A stretch of 64,000 bases of DNA. Origin: Sorangium cellulosum. GTDB lineage: Bacteria > Myxococcota_A > Polyangia > Polyangiales > Polyangiaceae. A program made the position numbers and the translations under genes. Positions 35,075 to 43,445 of this stretch are shown piece by piece. Position 1 is the stretch's first letter; every line of letters starts with the position of its first letter. The notes under the pieces were generated by a model, which did no database searches, had not been told where the DNA came from, and saw nothing but the letters and a program-made list of their open reading frames with translations. The stretch covers positions 6,199,001 to 6,263,000 of the forward strand of contig NZ_CP012673.1 of the NCBI RefSeq assembly GCF_002950945.1. Reading direction: 5' to 3'.

Positions 35075-37945
35075 TCAGGTCGCCTGGGCGCCGCCCCCGA
35101 GCGCGTCGCCGAGGCGCGCCAGGTTCCTCGAGAAGATCTGCACCGACGGGTGCGTCGGCCCGAGCGCCTTCGTGGCGATCGCCACGGCGCGCTCGATCTG
35201 CTGCCACGCGCCCGAGAGATCGCCGAGCGCCTGCAGCACGCGGCCGAGGTTGTTCACGATGCTCGCGACGACCGGGTGATCCGGCCCGTACGTCGCCTGC
35301 GCGATGCCGAGCGCGCGCTCCAGCTGCTCGCGCGCCCCCGGCAGCTCGCCGAGCGCTTGCAGCACGCTGCCGAGGTTGTTGCAGCCGATGGCCACGGCCG
35401 GATGATCCGGGCCGTAGGTCGCCTCCGCGATCTTGAGCACGCGCGCGAAATGCGCGCGCGCCCCCTCGAGGTCGCCGAGATCGCGCAGCACGCTGCCGAG
35501 GTTGTTGATGTCGCGCGCCACGTCCGGGTGATCCGGCCCGTAGGTGTCCTCGACGATCGCGAGGGCGCGCTCGAAGTCGGCGCGCGCGCCGGCGAGGTCG
35601 CCGAGGTCGCGCAGCACGCGCCCGCGGTTGTTCAGCGCCAGCGCGAAGCGCGGGTGGTACGTGCCGTAGCTGTGCTCGTCGATCTTGAGCGCTTCCTCGA
35701 ACTGCTCGCGTGCGCCCTTGAGATCGCCGAGGTCGTGGAGCAGCCGGCCGAGGTTCGTGCGCCCGATCGCGACCGTCGGGTGCTCCGGGCCGTAGGCGCG
35801 GATGTCGATCGCGAGCGCGCGCTCCAGGTGCACGCGCGCGCCAGCGAAGTCGCCGAGGTCGCGGAACAGCGCGCCGAGGTTGTTGAGCCGTATGGCGACG
35901 CTCGGATCGTCGGGGCCGTACGTGGCCTCGTCGATCGCGAGCGCGCGCTCCAGGTGCTTGCGCGCGCCCGGCAGGTCGCCCTGATCCATGAGCACGCTGC
36001 CGAGATCGTTCACGTCGCGCGCCACGTCCGGGTGATCGGGGCCGAAGCGCGCGATGTCGATCGCGAGCGCGCGCTCCAGGTGGGCCCGCGCGCCGCCGAG
36101 GTCGCCGAGGTCGTGCAGGACGCTGCCGAGGCTGCGCAGCACGGCCGCGACCTTCGGGTCGTCGTGGCCGAACACCGCCTCGTGCAGCGAGAGCGCCCGC
36201 TCCAGGTACCCCTTCGCCTCCGCGAACGCCGCGCGGCCCTGCAGGTATACGGCGAACCGGGCGAGGAGCCGCCCGCGCACCTCCTTCACGACGTCGTAGA
36301 TCTCGGCCTGGCTCGCCGCGGCGAGCGCGTGGGGCAGCCAGCGGGCGCAGAACGGCCACGTCTCCACGTCCTCGCTGCTCTCGGGGAACGCGTGATCGAC
36401 GAGGCGGATCGCGGCCTCGGCCCACACCCGCCGGTCCTCGGGCGAGAGGCGATCGCGGACCACCGCCTGGACGAGGCGGTGCACCGAGAGCGCGCCCTCG
36501 TGCACGTCGATGAACGAGTAGCGGCGGAGCGCGGCGACCGCCTCGTCGAGCATCAGCGGATCGCTCAGGGCCTCCGCGAGCGCCCGCGGCAGGTGCGGCG
36601 CCGCGTCGGCGAGGCCCTCGCGCGGGATGTCGTCGGGCGCGAGGAACGCGCACAGGCTCAGCAGATCGACGGCGACGGGCGAGAAGCGCTGCGCCTCCTG
36701 GAACGCGAGGCCCCAGGTGGTGGCGACCGGCGTCGGGTAGTCCATGGGGACGCCGCGGAGCAAGAGCTCGCGCTGGTGGTCGCCGAAGACGGCGTGGTAG
36801 GTCGCGATCGAGGATCTCGTCTCCTTGATGGTCGCCGCCGCCTGCACCAGCGCGAGCGGCAGATCCCCGAGCGTCTCGGCGAGCCGCTCCGCGGCGCGCT
36901 CGTCGCTCTGTCCGGTCCGGACGAGCAGGAATTTCACCGAGTCGGCGCGATCCAGCGCCGGCACGGTGAGCGGCGTGGCGATGCCGCGGAAGCTCGGGTT
37001 GCGCGACGTGATGAGGATGTGCCCGGTGCGCGGGTGCGGCAGGTACGGGGCGACGTCCTTCGGGTCGTTCACGTTGTCGAAGATGAGCAGCCACCGGTCG
37101 TTGCGGGACAACCACGAGCGGACCGCCTCGATCGCGATTCGCTGGTCGGCCTCGTCCTGCTCGGGCAGGCCGAGCGCCGTGGCGAGGCGGGCGAAGTCCT
37201 CCGCCGCCGTGGCCGGCTCCTCCGCGCGGACCCACCAGACCACGTTGTACTGGCTCGCGTAGCGGTGCGCGTACTCAGCGGCGAGCTGCGTCTTGCCGAT
37301 GCCGCCGAGGCCGCTGATCGCCTGGGTGAGCGCCGCGGGTCCGCCCGTGGTGAGCGCGCTCCGCAGCGCGTCGAGCAGCTGATCGCGCCCGGTGAAGCTC
37401 GGGTTGCGCGGCGGCAGCTTCTTGATGTGCGGCTCCGCGTCGGGCGAGCTCGACTGCCGCCGTGAGGCCGGCCGCAGCGTCGGCGGCTCCGTCTCCCGGA
37501 TGGCGCTCCGGATCCCCTTCGCGATCTCGGTAAACGCCTCGCTCTGGTTGGGGTAGCTGGTCACGGGCCGCGCGCGGTTGGGCAGCGGCTGCAGCTTGCC
37601 GAGCAGCGTCTTCTCCCAGGCGCAGGGCCGCAGGATAACGGGGATGACCCGGCACTCGCCCGCCTCGTGCCGCGCCATCGCCTCCCGGAGCTCCGGAGAG
37701 AGCCACGCGTCCGCGTGGAGGAAATCCGTGCTCACGAGCAGCAGGACGACGCGCGCCTCGCTCAGCTTCGCGGCGATCACCTCCCGCCGCTCCTTGCCGG
37801 CGCCGAGCGCGAAGCCCTGGTACGTCCGGATGACCCCTTGCCGTTTGAGCGCGTCGAGGTGGGTCTCGAGCTTGGGCCGAAGGTCCTCGTCCCTCGGGGA
37901 GTAGGAGAAGAACACGTCGGCGGGGCTCGTCGCCAAGGCAACCAT
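35075..37945 (-). CDS. TIR - NB-ARC (STAND) - TPR protein, candidate antiphage NTPase
   Basis: 956 residues; ATG preceded by GAGAGGAAC. TIR domain at about 9-150 (VFFSYSPRDEDLRPKLETHL, VVLLLVSTDFL, with candidate catalytic Glu85 in WLSPELRE). NB-ARC ATPase at about 185-500: P-loop GLGGIGKT (212-219), Walker B RWLLIFDNV (Asp290), HILITSRNP, GDLPLAL, winged-helix region LSVHRLVQAVV. Nine 42-residue TPR units fill about 565-945 (consensus ATYGPDHPxVA...NNLGxVLxDLGD). Known TIR-STAND proteins sense a trigger with the repeats, oligomerise, and cleave NAD+. That role is inferred here. Its TIR and NB-ARC resemble those of the upstream gene. Confidence 0.9.
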   Translation of the reverse strand: MVALATSPADVFFSYSPRDEDLRPKLETHLDALKRQGVIRTYQGFALGAGKERREVIAAKLSEARVVLLLVSTDFLHADAWLSPELREAMARHEAGECRVIPVILRPCAWEKTLLGKLQPLPNRARPVTSYPNQSEAFTEIAKGIRSAIRETEPPTLRPASRRQSSSPDAEPHIKKLPPRNPSFTGRDQLLDALRSALTTGGPAALTQAISGLGGIGKTQLAAEYAHRYASQYNVVWWVRAEEPATAAEDFARLATALGLPEQDEADQRIAIEAVRSWLSRNDRWLLIFDNVNDPKDVAPYLPHPRTGHILITSRNPSFRGIATPLTVPALDRADSVKFLLVRTGQSDERAAERLAETLGDLPLALVQAAATIKETRSSIATYHAVFGDHQRELLLRGVPMDYPTPVATTWGLAFQEAQRFSPVAVDLLSLCAFLAPDDIPREGLADAAPHLPRALAEALSDPLMLDEAVAALRRYSFIDVHEGALSVHRLVQAVVRDRLSPEDRRVWAEAAIRLVDHAFPESSEDVETWPFCARWLPHALAAASQAEIYDVVKEVRGRLLARFAVYLQGRAAFAEAKGYLERALSLHEAVFGHDDPKVAAVLRSLGSVLHDLGDLGGARAHLERALAIDIARFGPDHPDVARDVNDLGSVLMDQGDLPGARKHLERALAIDEATYGPDDPSVAIRLNNLGALFRDLGDFAGARVHLERALAIDIRAYGPEHPTVAIGRTNLGRLLHDLGDLKGAREQFEEALKIDEHSYGTYHPRFALALNNRGRVLRDLGDLAGARADFERALAIVEDTYGPDHPDVARDINNLGSVLRDLGDLEGARAHFARVLKIAEATYGPDHPAVAIGCNNLGSVLQALGELPGAREQLERALGIAQATYGPDHPVVASIVNNLGRVLQALGDLSGAWQQIERAVAIATKALGPTHPSVQIFSRNLARLGDALGGGAQAT

Positions 37946-38092
37946 AGTTCCTCTCGAGGGCCTTAAGGTCTCACGACGGACCTGAAGCGCAACGAGAATA
38001 CGCGGTCGGGAAAGACCCAGGAAGAGACGGCAAATAGTGCTCTCGGCGGATACATGCGGGTCGAACCTCCATACTTTCTCGGGGGGTGTTCC
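37946..38092. other. 147-bp spacer between the two STAND genes
   Basis: Noticeably more AT-rich than the flanking genes. It ends in the ribosome-binding sequence GAGAGGAAC of the downstream TIR gene. No clear terminator, so both genes may be read from one transcript, though a promoter for the second gene could fit here. Confidence 0.4.
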
Positions 38093-40756
38093 TTACCCCG
38101 CATCCGGCTCCGTCCTACCTTCGCGTTCCTCGTCCGCGCCCGGAGACGCTCTGCCGGCGGCCTGGAGGATGCGGCGCGCCGCCTCCATCCACTGACGCCG
38201 GTCGTCCCGCCGCAGCTGGTTGCGCACGACGATCTTCACGAGCCGGTGGACGCTGAGCGCCTGCGCTCGCACCTCGATCAGCGAGTGCAGCCGCAGCATC
38301 GCGATCGCGTCGTCGAGCGCGAGCGGATCGTACTCGTTCAGCGCCCGCCGCGGGATCGCGTCCATCGGCAGGAACGAGCACAGGCTGAGCAGCTCCGCCG
38401 CCGCCTGGTGGGTGAACACGGCGGCGAGCGCGCTCTCCCACGTGGTCGCGACGGTCACCGGGAAGCTGACCGGGCGCTCCAGGAGCGCGGCCGGGCGCTG
38501 GCGGAACAGCGCGAGGTACTCCGCGAGCGGGCGCCCCGTCTCCTCGATGTAGGCGCCGGCCTGCGCCAGGGCGAGCGGCAGATCGCCGAGCTCTTCCGCG
38601 AGGGCGTTGGCCGCCTCGGCGTCGGTCTCGCCCGTGCGCCGGAGCAGGAAGCTCACCGACTCGGCGCGCTCGATGCCGCGGACCGTCACCGTCGTGAGCC
38701 CGCGCCAGATCGGGTTCTGCGACGTCATGAGGATGTGGCCGCCGAACGAGACGCTCGGGACGTAGAGGTCGACCTCGCTCGGCTCGCGCACGCCGTCGAA
38801 GAGGAGGAGCCAGCGCCCGCGGCGCCCGAGCTTGCTGCGCACCGCCGCGACGGCGCGCGCCGGATCCTGGATCTCCTGCTCGGGCAGGCGCATCTCGGAG
38901 GCGAGCGCGACGAAGGCGGCGTCCATCGTCTCCGTGCTCTGGCCGTCGATCAGGAAGACCGTGTCGTAGGCGCCGGCGTTGCGGTGGGCGTACTCGATCG
39001 CGAGCTTGGTCTTGCCGGTGCCGCCGAGGCCGCAGAGCGGCGCGATGCCGCGCTTCGCGAGCGTCCTGCCGATCTCGGCGAGCAGCTCGTCGCGCGCGGC
39101 CAGGTTCCGGCCTGTCCAGGCGGGAACGCTCCAGATCCCTGGCGGTGGTGGCACCTCGGAGTGGCTCACCGGCTGGGCGCCGGCGCTCGGTGAGCCTACG
39201 GGGGGTTTTGGGTGAGCTGCTCGACCTGCTTTCGGATGCCCTTGGCGATGTCGGTGAAGGCCTCGCTCTGGTTGACCCAGCTCGTCACCGGGCGCCCGCC
39301 TCGCGGCAAGCTGGCCAGCCTGCCGAACGGCGCGCCCTCCCAGTCGCAGGCGTCGAGGATGACGGGGATGACGCGCGCCTCCCCCCGCTCGTGGCGCTCG
39401 ATCGCCTTCTGCATCTCGACGTCGTAACAGAAGTCCGACGCCAGGAAGTCCGCGCTGATGAGCAGGAGGACGACCTTCGCGGTCTCGAGGTGCTCCGCGA
39501 GCGCCCGGTCGCGCTCCTCGCCGGCGCCGATCTCTCCGTCGTGCCAGCCGCGGATCACGCCCTTGCGCTTGAGGATGGCGAGGTGGGTCTCGAGCTTGTC
39601 GCGCAGCTCGCGGTTGCTCTCCGAGTACGAGAAGAACACCTCGATCGGGCTCGCCGGCGGCTCGGACGCGAGATCGCGCCGCGTGGTGTCGAGCGCCCCC
39701 GGGACGGTGACGGTGTCCTCGTAGCCGGCCGAATCGGGCGCGAGATCGGCCGGAAATCCGGACGGAAATCCGGACGGAAGATCGAGCGGGAGGTCGTACG
39801 CCGGGAAGCCCAGGGGCGACGACGACGGCGGGAGCTCCAGGTCCGGGATCGCGGGCGGCAGGATCGAGCGCCCCCCCGCGGGCCGACGCCGGCGAGGAGG
39901 GCGACGAGGCGCGGGGGCGGGCCGCGCTCGCGCGCTCGAGGATCGCGAGCGCCTCGTCGTGGCTGCCGTCCGGCGTGTCGTAGGGCAGGAGCTGGAAGCC
40001 CATGTCGACGAGCATCGTGCGCCGGTACGGCGTCAGGCTGGCGCGCGGGACGAGCACGAAGCGGGGCGGCGGCGAGCTCCCCGACAGCGCATGGATGTCC
40101 GACAGCATCTCGTCGAAGTTGCCGTCGGCGCGCCCGAAGCCGACGAAGAGCATCGGGCACGTCGAGAGCACGGCCGTGAGCGCGCTGCGCACGGCGGGCG
40201 CGGCGATCGCCTTGTGGAAGCGCTCCCGCGTGAACACCCAGCTGCTGGGCTCCTTCAGCGTGCCGTGCATCTTGAGGATGATCCGGCGCCGCCACGCCAC
40301 GTCGTCGGTGATGCGCCAGTGGGGCTCCCAGTCGGGGCCGAAGGCGCGCTCGAGCAGGTGGTTGATGTTCGTCGTGAGCACCGCGCGCAGCCTGTCCCGC
40401 AGCGCGGCGAGCGCGAGCGCGATCCGCGGCGGCTCGAGCCCCTCGTCGTCGAGGGCGTCCTCGACGAAGGCGTTGAACTCCGCCGGGCCGAGGGCGTGCT
40501 CCGCGGCGGCGAGCGCCTCGCTGTGGCGCTGCGATCGCGCGAGCTCCGCCACCTCGGCGACCACGAGCTCGTCGCCGACCTGATCGCGCACCCGCTCGAC
40601 GAGCAGATCGACGAGCTGGCGCCACGTCGGCAGCCCGGCGGCGGCCGAGATGCCGCCTCCCACGAAGAGCACGAGCTCTCCGCTCTCGAACGCCTCGCGC
40701 AGCTCCTCGATCACCGCGGCGTCGACCGCCGCGCTCGTCGTGTTGGCGTTGTCCAT
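38093..40756 (-). CDS. SIR2 - TIR - NB-ARC (STAND) protein, frame interrupted twice
   Basis: Corrected length 887 residues from the ATG giving MDNANTTSAAVDAA. SIR2-like domain at 1-270: nucleotide loop FVGGGIS, TTNIN (Asn130), KMHG (His164), FVGFGRADGNFDEML. A Pro-rich linker, then a TIR domain at about 373-515 (FFSYSESNRELRDKLETHL, candidate Glu447 in YDVEMQKA), then NB-ARC with P-loop GLGGTGKT at about 576, Walker B RWLLLFDG and HILMTSQNP. The SIR2 and NB-ARC parts share one frame and the TIR lies in another: one G too many at 39871-39877 and one base too few at 39200-39205. No TPR or other sensor follows; the stop is just after the winged-helix region. Confidence 0.8.
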   Translation of the reverse strand: MDNANTTSAAVDAAVIEELREAFESGELVLFVGGGISAAAGLPTWRQLVDLLVERVRDQVGDELVVAEVAELARSQRHSEALAAAEHALGPAEFNAFVEDALDDEGLEPPRIALALAALRDRLRAVLTTNINHLLERAFGPDWEPHWRITDDVAWRRRIILKMHGTLKEPSSWVFTRERFHKAIAAPAVRSALTAVLSTCPMLFVGFGRADGNFDEMLSDIHALSGSSPPPRFVLVPRASLTPYRRTMLVDMGFQLLPYDTPDGSHDEALAILERASAARPRASSPSSPASARGGALDPAARDPGPGAPAVVVAPGLPGVRPPARSSVRISVRISGRSRARFGRLRGHRHRPGGARHHAARSRVRAAGEPDRGVLLVLGEQPRAARQARDPPRHPQAQGRDPRLARRRDRRRRGARPGARGAPRDREGRPPAHQRGLPGVGLLLRRRDAEGDRAPRAGGGARHPRHPRRLRLGGRAVRQAGQLAARRAPGDELGQPERGLHRHRQGHPKAGRAAHPKPPVGSPSAGAQPVSHSEVPPPPGIWSVPAWTGRNLAARDELLAEIGRTLAKRGIAPLCGLGGTGKTKLAIEYAHRNAGAYDTVFLIDGQSTETMDAAFVALASEMRLPEQEIQDPARAVAAVRSKLGRRGRWLLLFDGVREPSEVDLYVPSVSFGGHILMTSQNPIWRGLTTVTVRGIERAESVSFLLRRTGETDAEAANALAEELGDLPLALAQAGAYIEETGRPLAEYLALFRQRPAALLERPVSFPVTVATTWESALAAVFTHQAAAELLSLCSFLPMDAIPRRALNEYDPLALDDAIAMLRLHSLIEVRAQALSVHRLVKIVVRNQLRRDDRRQWMEAARRILQAAGRASPGADEEREGRTEPDAG

Positions 40757-41057
40757 AAAGGTTGGCACCGAGCCCCTCGAGTCTATCGCTCCTCGGCGCC
40801 GTGCGCACTTTTGCGGCGTGTCCTCACGCCGTCGCACGCGCTGCGTCGTCGCCGCCGCCGCCGCGCGGCTCGGCGCTCGCCCGACGTTCGCCCCGGCGCT
40901 TGCGGTGAGCGCCCGGGGCGAGGCCCCCGCCGTCCAGACCAGCGCGTGTACGACGTCCCAGACGCCAGATCGTCGCCGCGCCGCCCCGTGGCGCGGGGCG
41001 CGCGGGCCCGACGAAGCGGAGACCGTGTGCCTGCCTGGAGCATGCTACGTCTCCGGC

Positions 41058-42014
41058 ATGCGTCCGGCGGCTCTCCTCACGCTGGCCATGCTGGCCTCGT
41101 TTTTCGCAGTCTCCATGGTCGGCGCGGCGGCGCCTCCGCGCGGTCGGCGCGCCCCGCGACCCCCGGCGGACGCCGCGGCCGCCGTCTCGGCGCGCGCCGG
41201 AGGCCCGCGCGCGCCCTCGAGCGTCGTCGCGCTGCGCGCGCCCGGCCCCTCGGCCGTCCTCGTGCGCGCGGGCAGCTTCACGATGGGCTCGAGCGAGGTG
41301 GAGATCGTGCACGCGGTGACGCTCTGCAAGCTCGAGCCGGCCGGAGAGCTGTGCGTGGAAGAGATCGAGGCGAGCTTCGCGAACGAGCTCGTGCCGCACG
41401 AGGTGTACCTCTCGGATTTCTGGATCGACCGCACCGAGGTGACCGTGGCCAGCTACCGCCGGTGCGTCTCGGCCGGACACTGCGACGAGCCTCCTTACGC
41501 TTCCGGCGGGCAGCGCTTCGATCGGCCGGACTATCCGGTGGTGCTCGTCACCTGGAGCGACGCGCAGCGCTACTGCGCGTGGGCCGGCGGTCGCCTCCCG
41601 ACGGAGGCCGAGTGGGAGCGCGCGGCGCGCCGCGCCGATGGACGCCGCTACCCCTGGGGCGACGTGTACAACCCGTTCTACGCGAACCACGGCAGGCTGG
41701 CGGTCGACGAGCACGACGACGGCGACGGCTTCCTCGAGCTTGCGCCGGTCGGCTCGTTCGTCGCCGGGCGCACCCCCGACGGGATCGACGACCTCGCCGG
41801 CAACGTCGAGGAGTGGGTCGCAGACTACTACGGTCCCGAGTATCCAAGCGGCAGCGCGAAGGATCCGCGCGGGCCCGGCATGGGGGAGGAGCGCGTGCTC
41901 CGGGGCGGCAGCTACACCCACGGACGACCCTGGCTGCGCGGCGCGGCTCGGGGGCACGATCTGCCGACCAGCCGCCGCGCGTGGCGCGGCTTCCGCTGCG
42001 CGCGGACCGCGTGA
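41058..42014 (+). CDS. SUMF1-fold secreted protein without the FGE cysteine pair
   Basis: 318 residues with a signal peptide (LLTLAMLASFFAVSMVGAAA). SUMF1 domain: AVLVRAGSFTMGSSEVE, DFWIDRTEVTVASYRRCV, YPVVLVTWSDAQRYCAWAGG, RLPTEAEWERAARRADGRRY, DLAGNVEEWVADYYG, RVLRGGSYTHGRPWLRGAAR, RRAWRGFRCAR. This is a close match to the FGE-sulfatase domain, but the two oxidase cysteines near RGGSY are replaced, so formylglycine generation is unlikely. The upstream 300 bp to the divergent SIR2 gene hold no supported gene. Confidence 0.85.
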   Translation: MRPAALLTLAMLASFFAVSMVGAAAPPRGRRAPRPPADAAAAVSARAGGPRAPSSVVALRAPGPSAVLVRAGSFTMGSSEVEIVHAVTLCKLEPAGELCVEEIEASFANELVPHEVYLSDFWIDRTEVTVASYRRCVSAGHCDEPPYASGGQRFDRPDYPVVLVTWSDAQRYCAWAGGRLPTEAEWERAARRADGRRYPWGDVYNPFYANHGRLAVDEHDDGDGFLELAPVGSFVAGRTPDGIDDLAGNVEEWVADYYGPEYPSGSAKDPRGPGMGEERVLRGGSYTHGRPWLRGAARGHDLPTSRRAWRGFRCARTA

Positions 42015-42101
42015 GCCGCGGGGCCACGCGGCCGTGCGGCGCTGACGCGCGCGGCGCCCGCGGCGGTTGGCCGCGGCGCGGGAAGGGCCCATACTGCGCG
42101 C

Positions 42102-43046
42102 GTGAGGATCGCGCACCTCTCCGACCTGCACCTCCTGTCCCTCGAGGGAGCCATCCCGTTCCGGCTGCTGAACAAGCGGCTCACCGGGTACATCAACATC
42201 CGCTTCCGGCGCCGCGCCGTCCACAAGCCGCACGCGGTGCACGCGGCGGCGAAGGAGATCCAGCGGCTCGGCATCGACCACGTCGTCATCACGGGCGACG
42301 TCTCGAACCTCGCGCTCGAGCGCGAGTTCGTCCTGGTCCGCAGCTTCTTGCAGCGCGATCTCGGGCTCCCTCCGGATCGGGTGAGCCTCGTCCCGGGCAA
42401 CCACGACGCGTACACGAAGGGCGCGCACCGCGCGCAGCGGTTCACGCAGTACTTCGCGCCGTACCTGCGCTCGGATCTGCAGCTCGACGCGCCCGCGCGG
42501 GAGGGCGGACGCGGCGCCGAGCGCGACGGCGCCGGCTCGGTGTTCCCGTTCGTGCACCTGCGCGGGCCGGTGGCGATCATCGGCCTGTCGACCGCGTGGC
42601 CCCGCCCTCCGCTCGTGGCCTCGGGGCGGATCGGCGCCGCGCAGCTGCGCGCGCTGGAGCGCGTGCTCGCGCACCCGGAGGTGCGGCGGCGGACGCCGAT
42701 CGTCCTCCAGCACCACCCGCTCCACAACCCGGCGAGCCTGACGAAGACGTTGCTCGAAGGCCTGGGGGACGCGGCGGCGGAGGGGCGCCTGCTCCGGCAG
42801 GTCAGCCGCGGACTCCTGCTGCACGGGCACCTGCACCGGCGCATCCACCGGAAGCTGCACACCGACAGGGGACACATCGACGCCGTGGGCGCGGCGAGCG
42901 CCTCGCTCCTGCACGACAGCGACGAGCGGATGGCCGGGTTCAACGTCTACGAGATCGACGACGCGGGCGGGATCAAGGGCATCACGTCGCACCGCTTCGT
43001 CCCCGGGCACGACGTGTTCCGCGAGGTCCCGGTCCCCCAGCGATGA
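42102..43046 (+). CDS. metallophosphoesterase (calcineurin-like)
   Basis: 314 residues from GTG. All five phosphoesterase blocks are visible: AHLSDLHLLS (DxH), VVITGDVSNLA (GD), LVPGNHDAYT (GNHD), VLQHHPLHN and LLHGHLHRR (GHxH). A dimetal phosphohydrolase of the cAMP-phosphodiesterase/Icc class, without signal peptide, so probably cytoplasmic. Substrate cannot be read from sequence. Confidence 0.9.
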   Translation: MRIAHLSDLHLLSLEGAIPFRLLNKRLTGYINIRFRRRAVHKPHAVHAAAKEIQRLGIDHVVITGDVSNLALEREFVLVRSFLQRDLGLPPDRVSLVPGNHDAYTKGAHRAQRFTQYFAPYLRSDLQLDAPAREGGRGAERDGAGSVFPFVHLRGPVAIIGLSTAWPRPPLVASGRIGAAQLRALERVLAHPEVRRRTPIVLQHHPLHNPASLTKTLLEGLGDAAAEGRLLRQVSRGLLLHGHLHRRIHRKLHTDRGHIDAVGAASASLLHDSDERMAGFNVYEIDDAGGIKGITSHRFVPGHDVFREVPVPQR

Positions 43047-43078
43047 GCCCGCTCGGCGCTGCCGGCGCTGAGCCACGA

Positions 43079-43098
43079 CGCCGGCCCGATCGCCGGCG
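43079..43098. terminator. hairpin between convergent phosphoesterase and cold-shock genes
   Basis: 7-bp perfect stem CGCCGGC / GCCGGCG with loop CCGATC, 32 bp after the phosphoesterase stop. No T tract. Confidence 0.4.
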
Positions 43099-43238
43099 CG
43101 GCGCGCAGGCAATCCGCCACGCGTGCAACCCGCCTTGCGGGCGCGCGGCGATCGGGCTCGGAGGTGACGATGAGGTGGATCGAGCGCAGCGGGAGCGCTG
43201 CGCGGGGAGAGCGGGTGGGGCTCAGGCGCGGAGGCGAA

Positions 43239-43445
43239 TCAGCTCGGGGCGCGCATCACGTTGACCGCCTGGAGACCTTTGGGACCTTCCTTGATCTCGA
43301 ACTCGACGGTCTCGTCCTCGAACAGACGGCGGCGCCCTTCGCCGCTGATCTGCGAATAATGAACGAAGACGTCGGGGCCAGTCTCCTGCTTGATGAAACC
43401 CCAGCCCTTCTCATCGTTGAACCACTTTACTTTGCCAACTGCCAT
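43239..43445 (-). CDS. cold-shock domain protein
   Basis: 68 residues, ATG preceded by a strong GGAGGAAAT. A complete cold-shock domain: VKWFNDEKGWGFIKQE (RNP1 KGWGFI) and DVFVHYSQI (RNP2 VFVHY). Binds single-stranded nucleic acid and melts RNA structure. The codon composition is less GC-rich than its neighbours, as expected for a highly expressed small protein. Confidence 0.97.
   Translation of the reverse strand: MAVGKVKWFNDEKGWGFIKQETGPDVFVHYSQISGEGRRRLFEDETVEFEIKEGPKGLQAVNVMRAPS

Noticed and set aside
35090..36250. CRISPR-like array because of regular DNA periodicity
   Set aside because: The 126-bp period is coding TPR sequence without unique spacers; no cas genes.
39200..39877. Arg-rich middle part of the continuous frame in the SIR2-NB-ARC gene
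   Set aside because: The TIR frame covers the same DNA with proper domain sequence; the Arg-rich read is a frameshift artefact.
35000..41000. Prophage or mobile island around the STAND genes
   Set aside because: No integrase, transposase, tRNA boundary or phage structural gene; base composition and codon use match the flanks.
39959..43264. 1101-residue open frame spanning four genes on the plus strand
   Set aside because: It crosses the SIR2 gene antisense and two genes in wrong frame; no family features.
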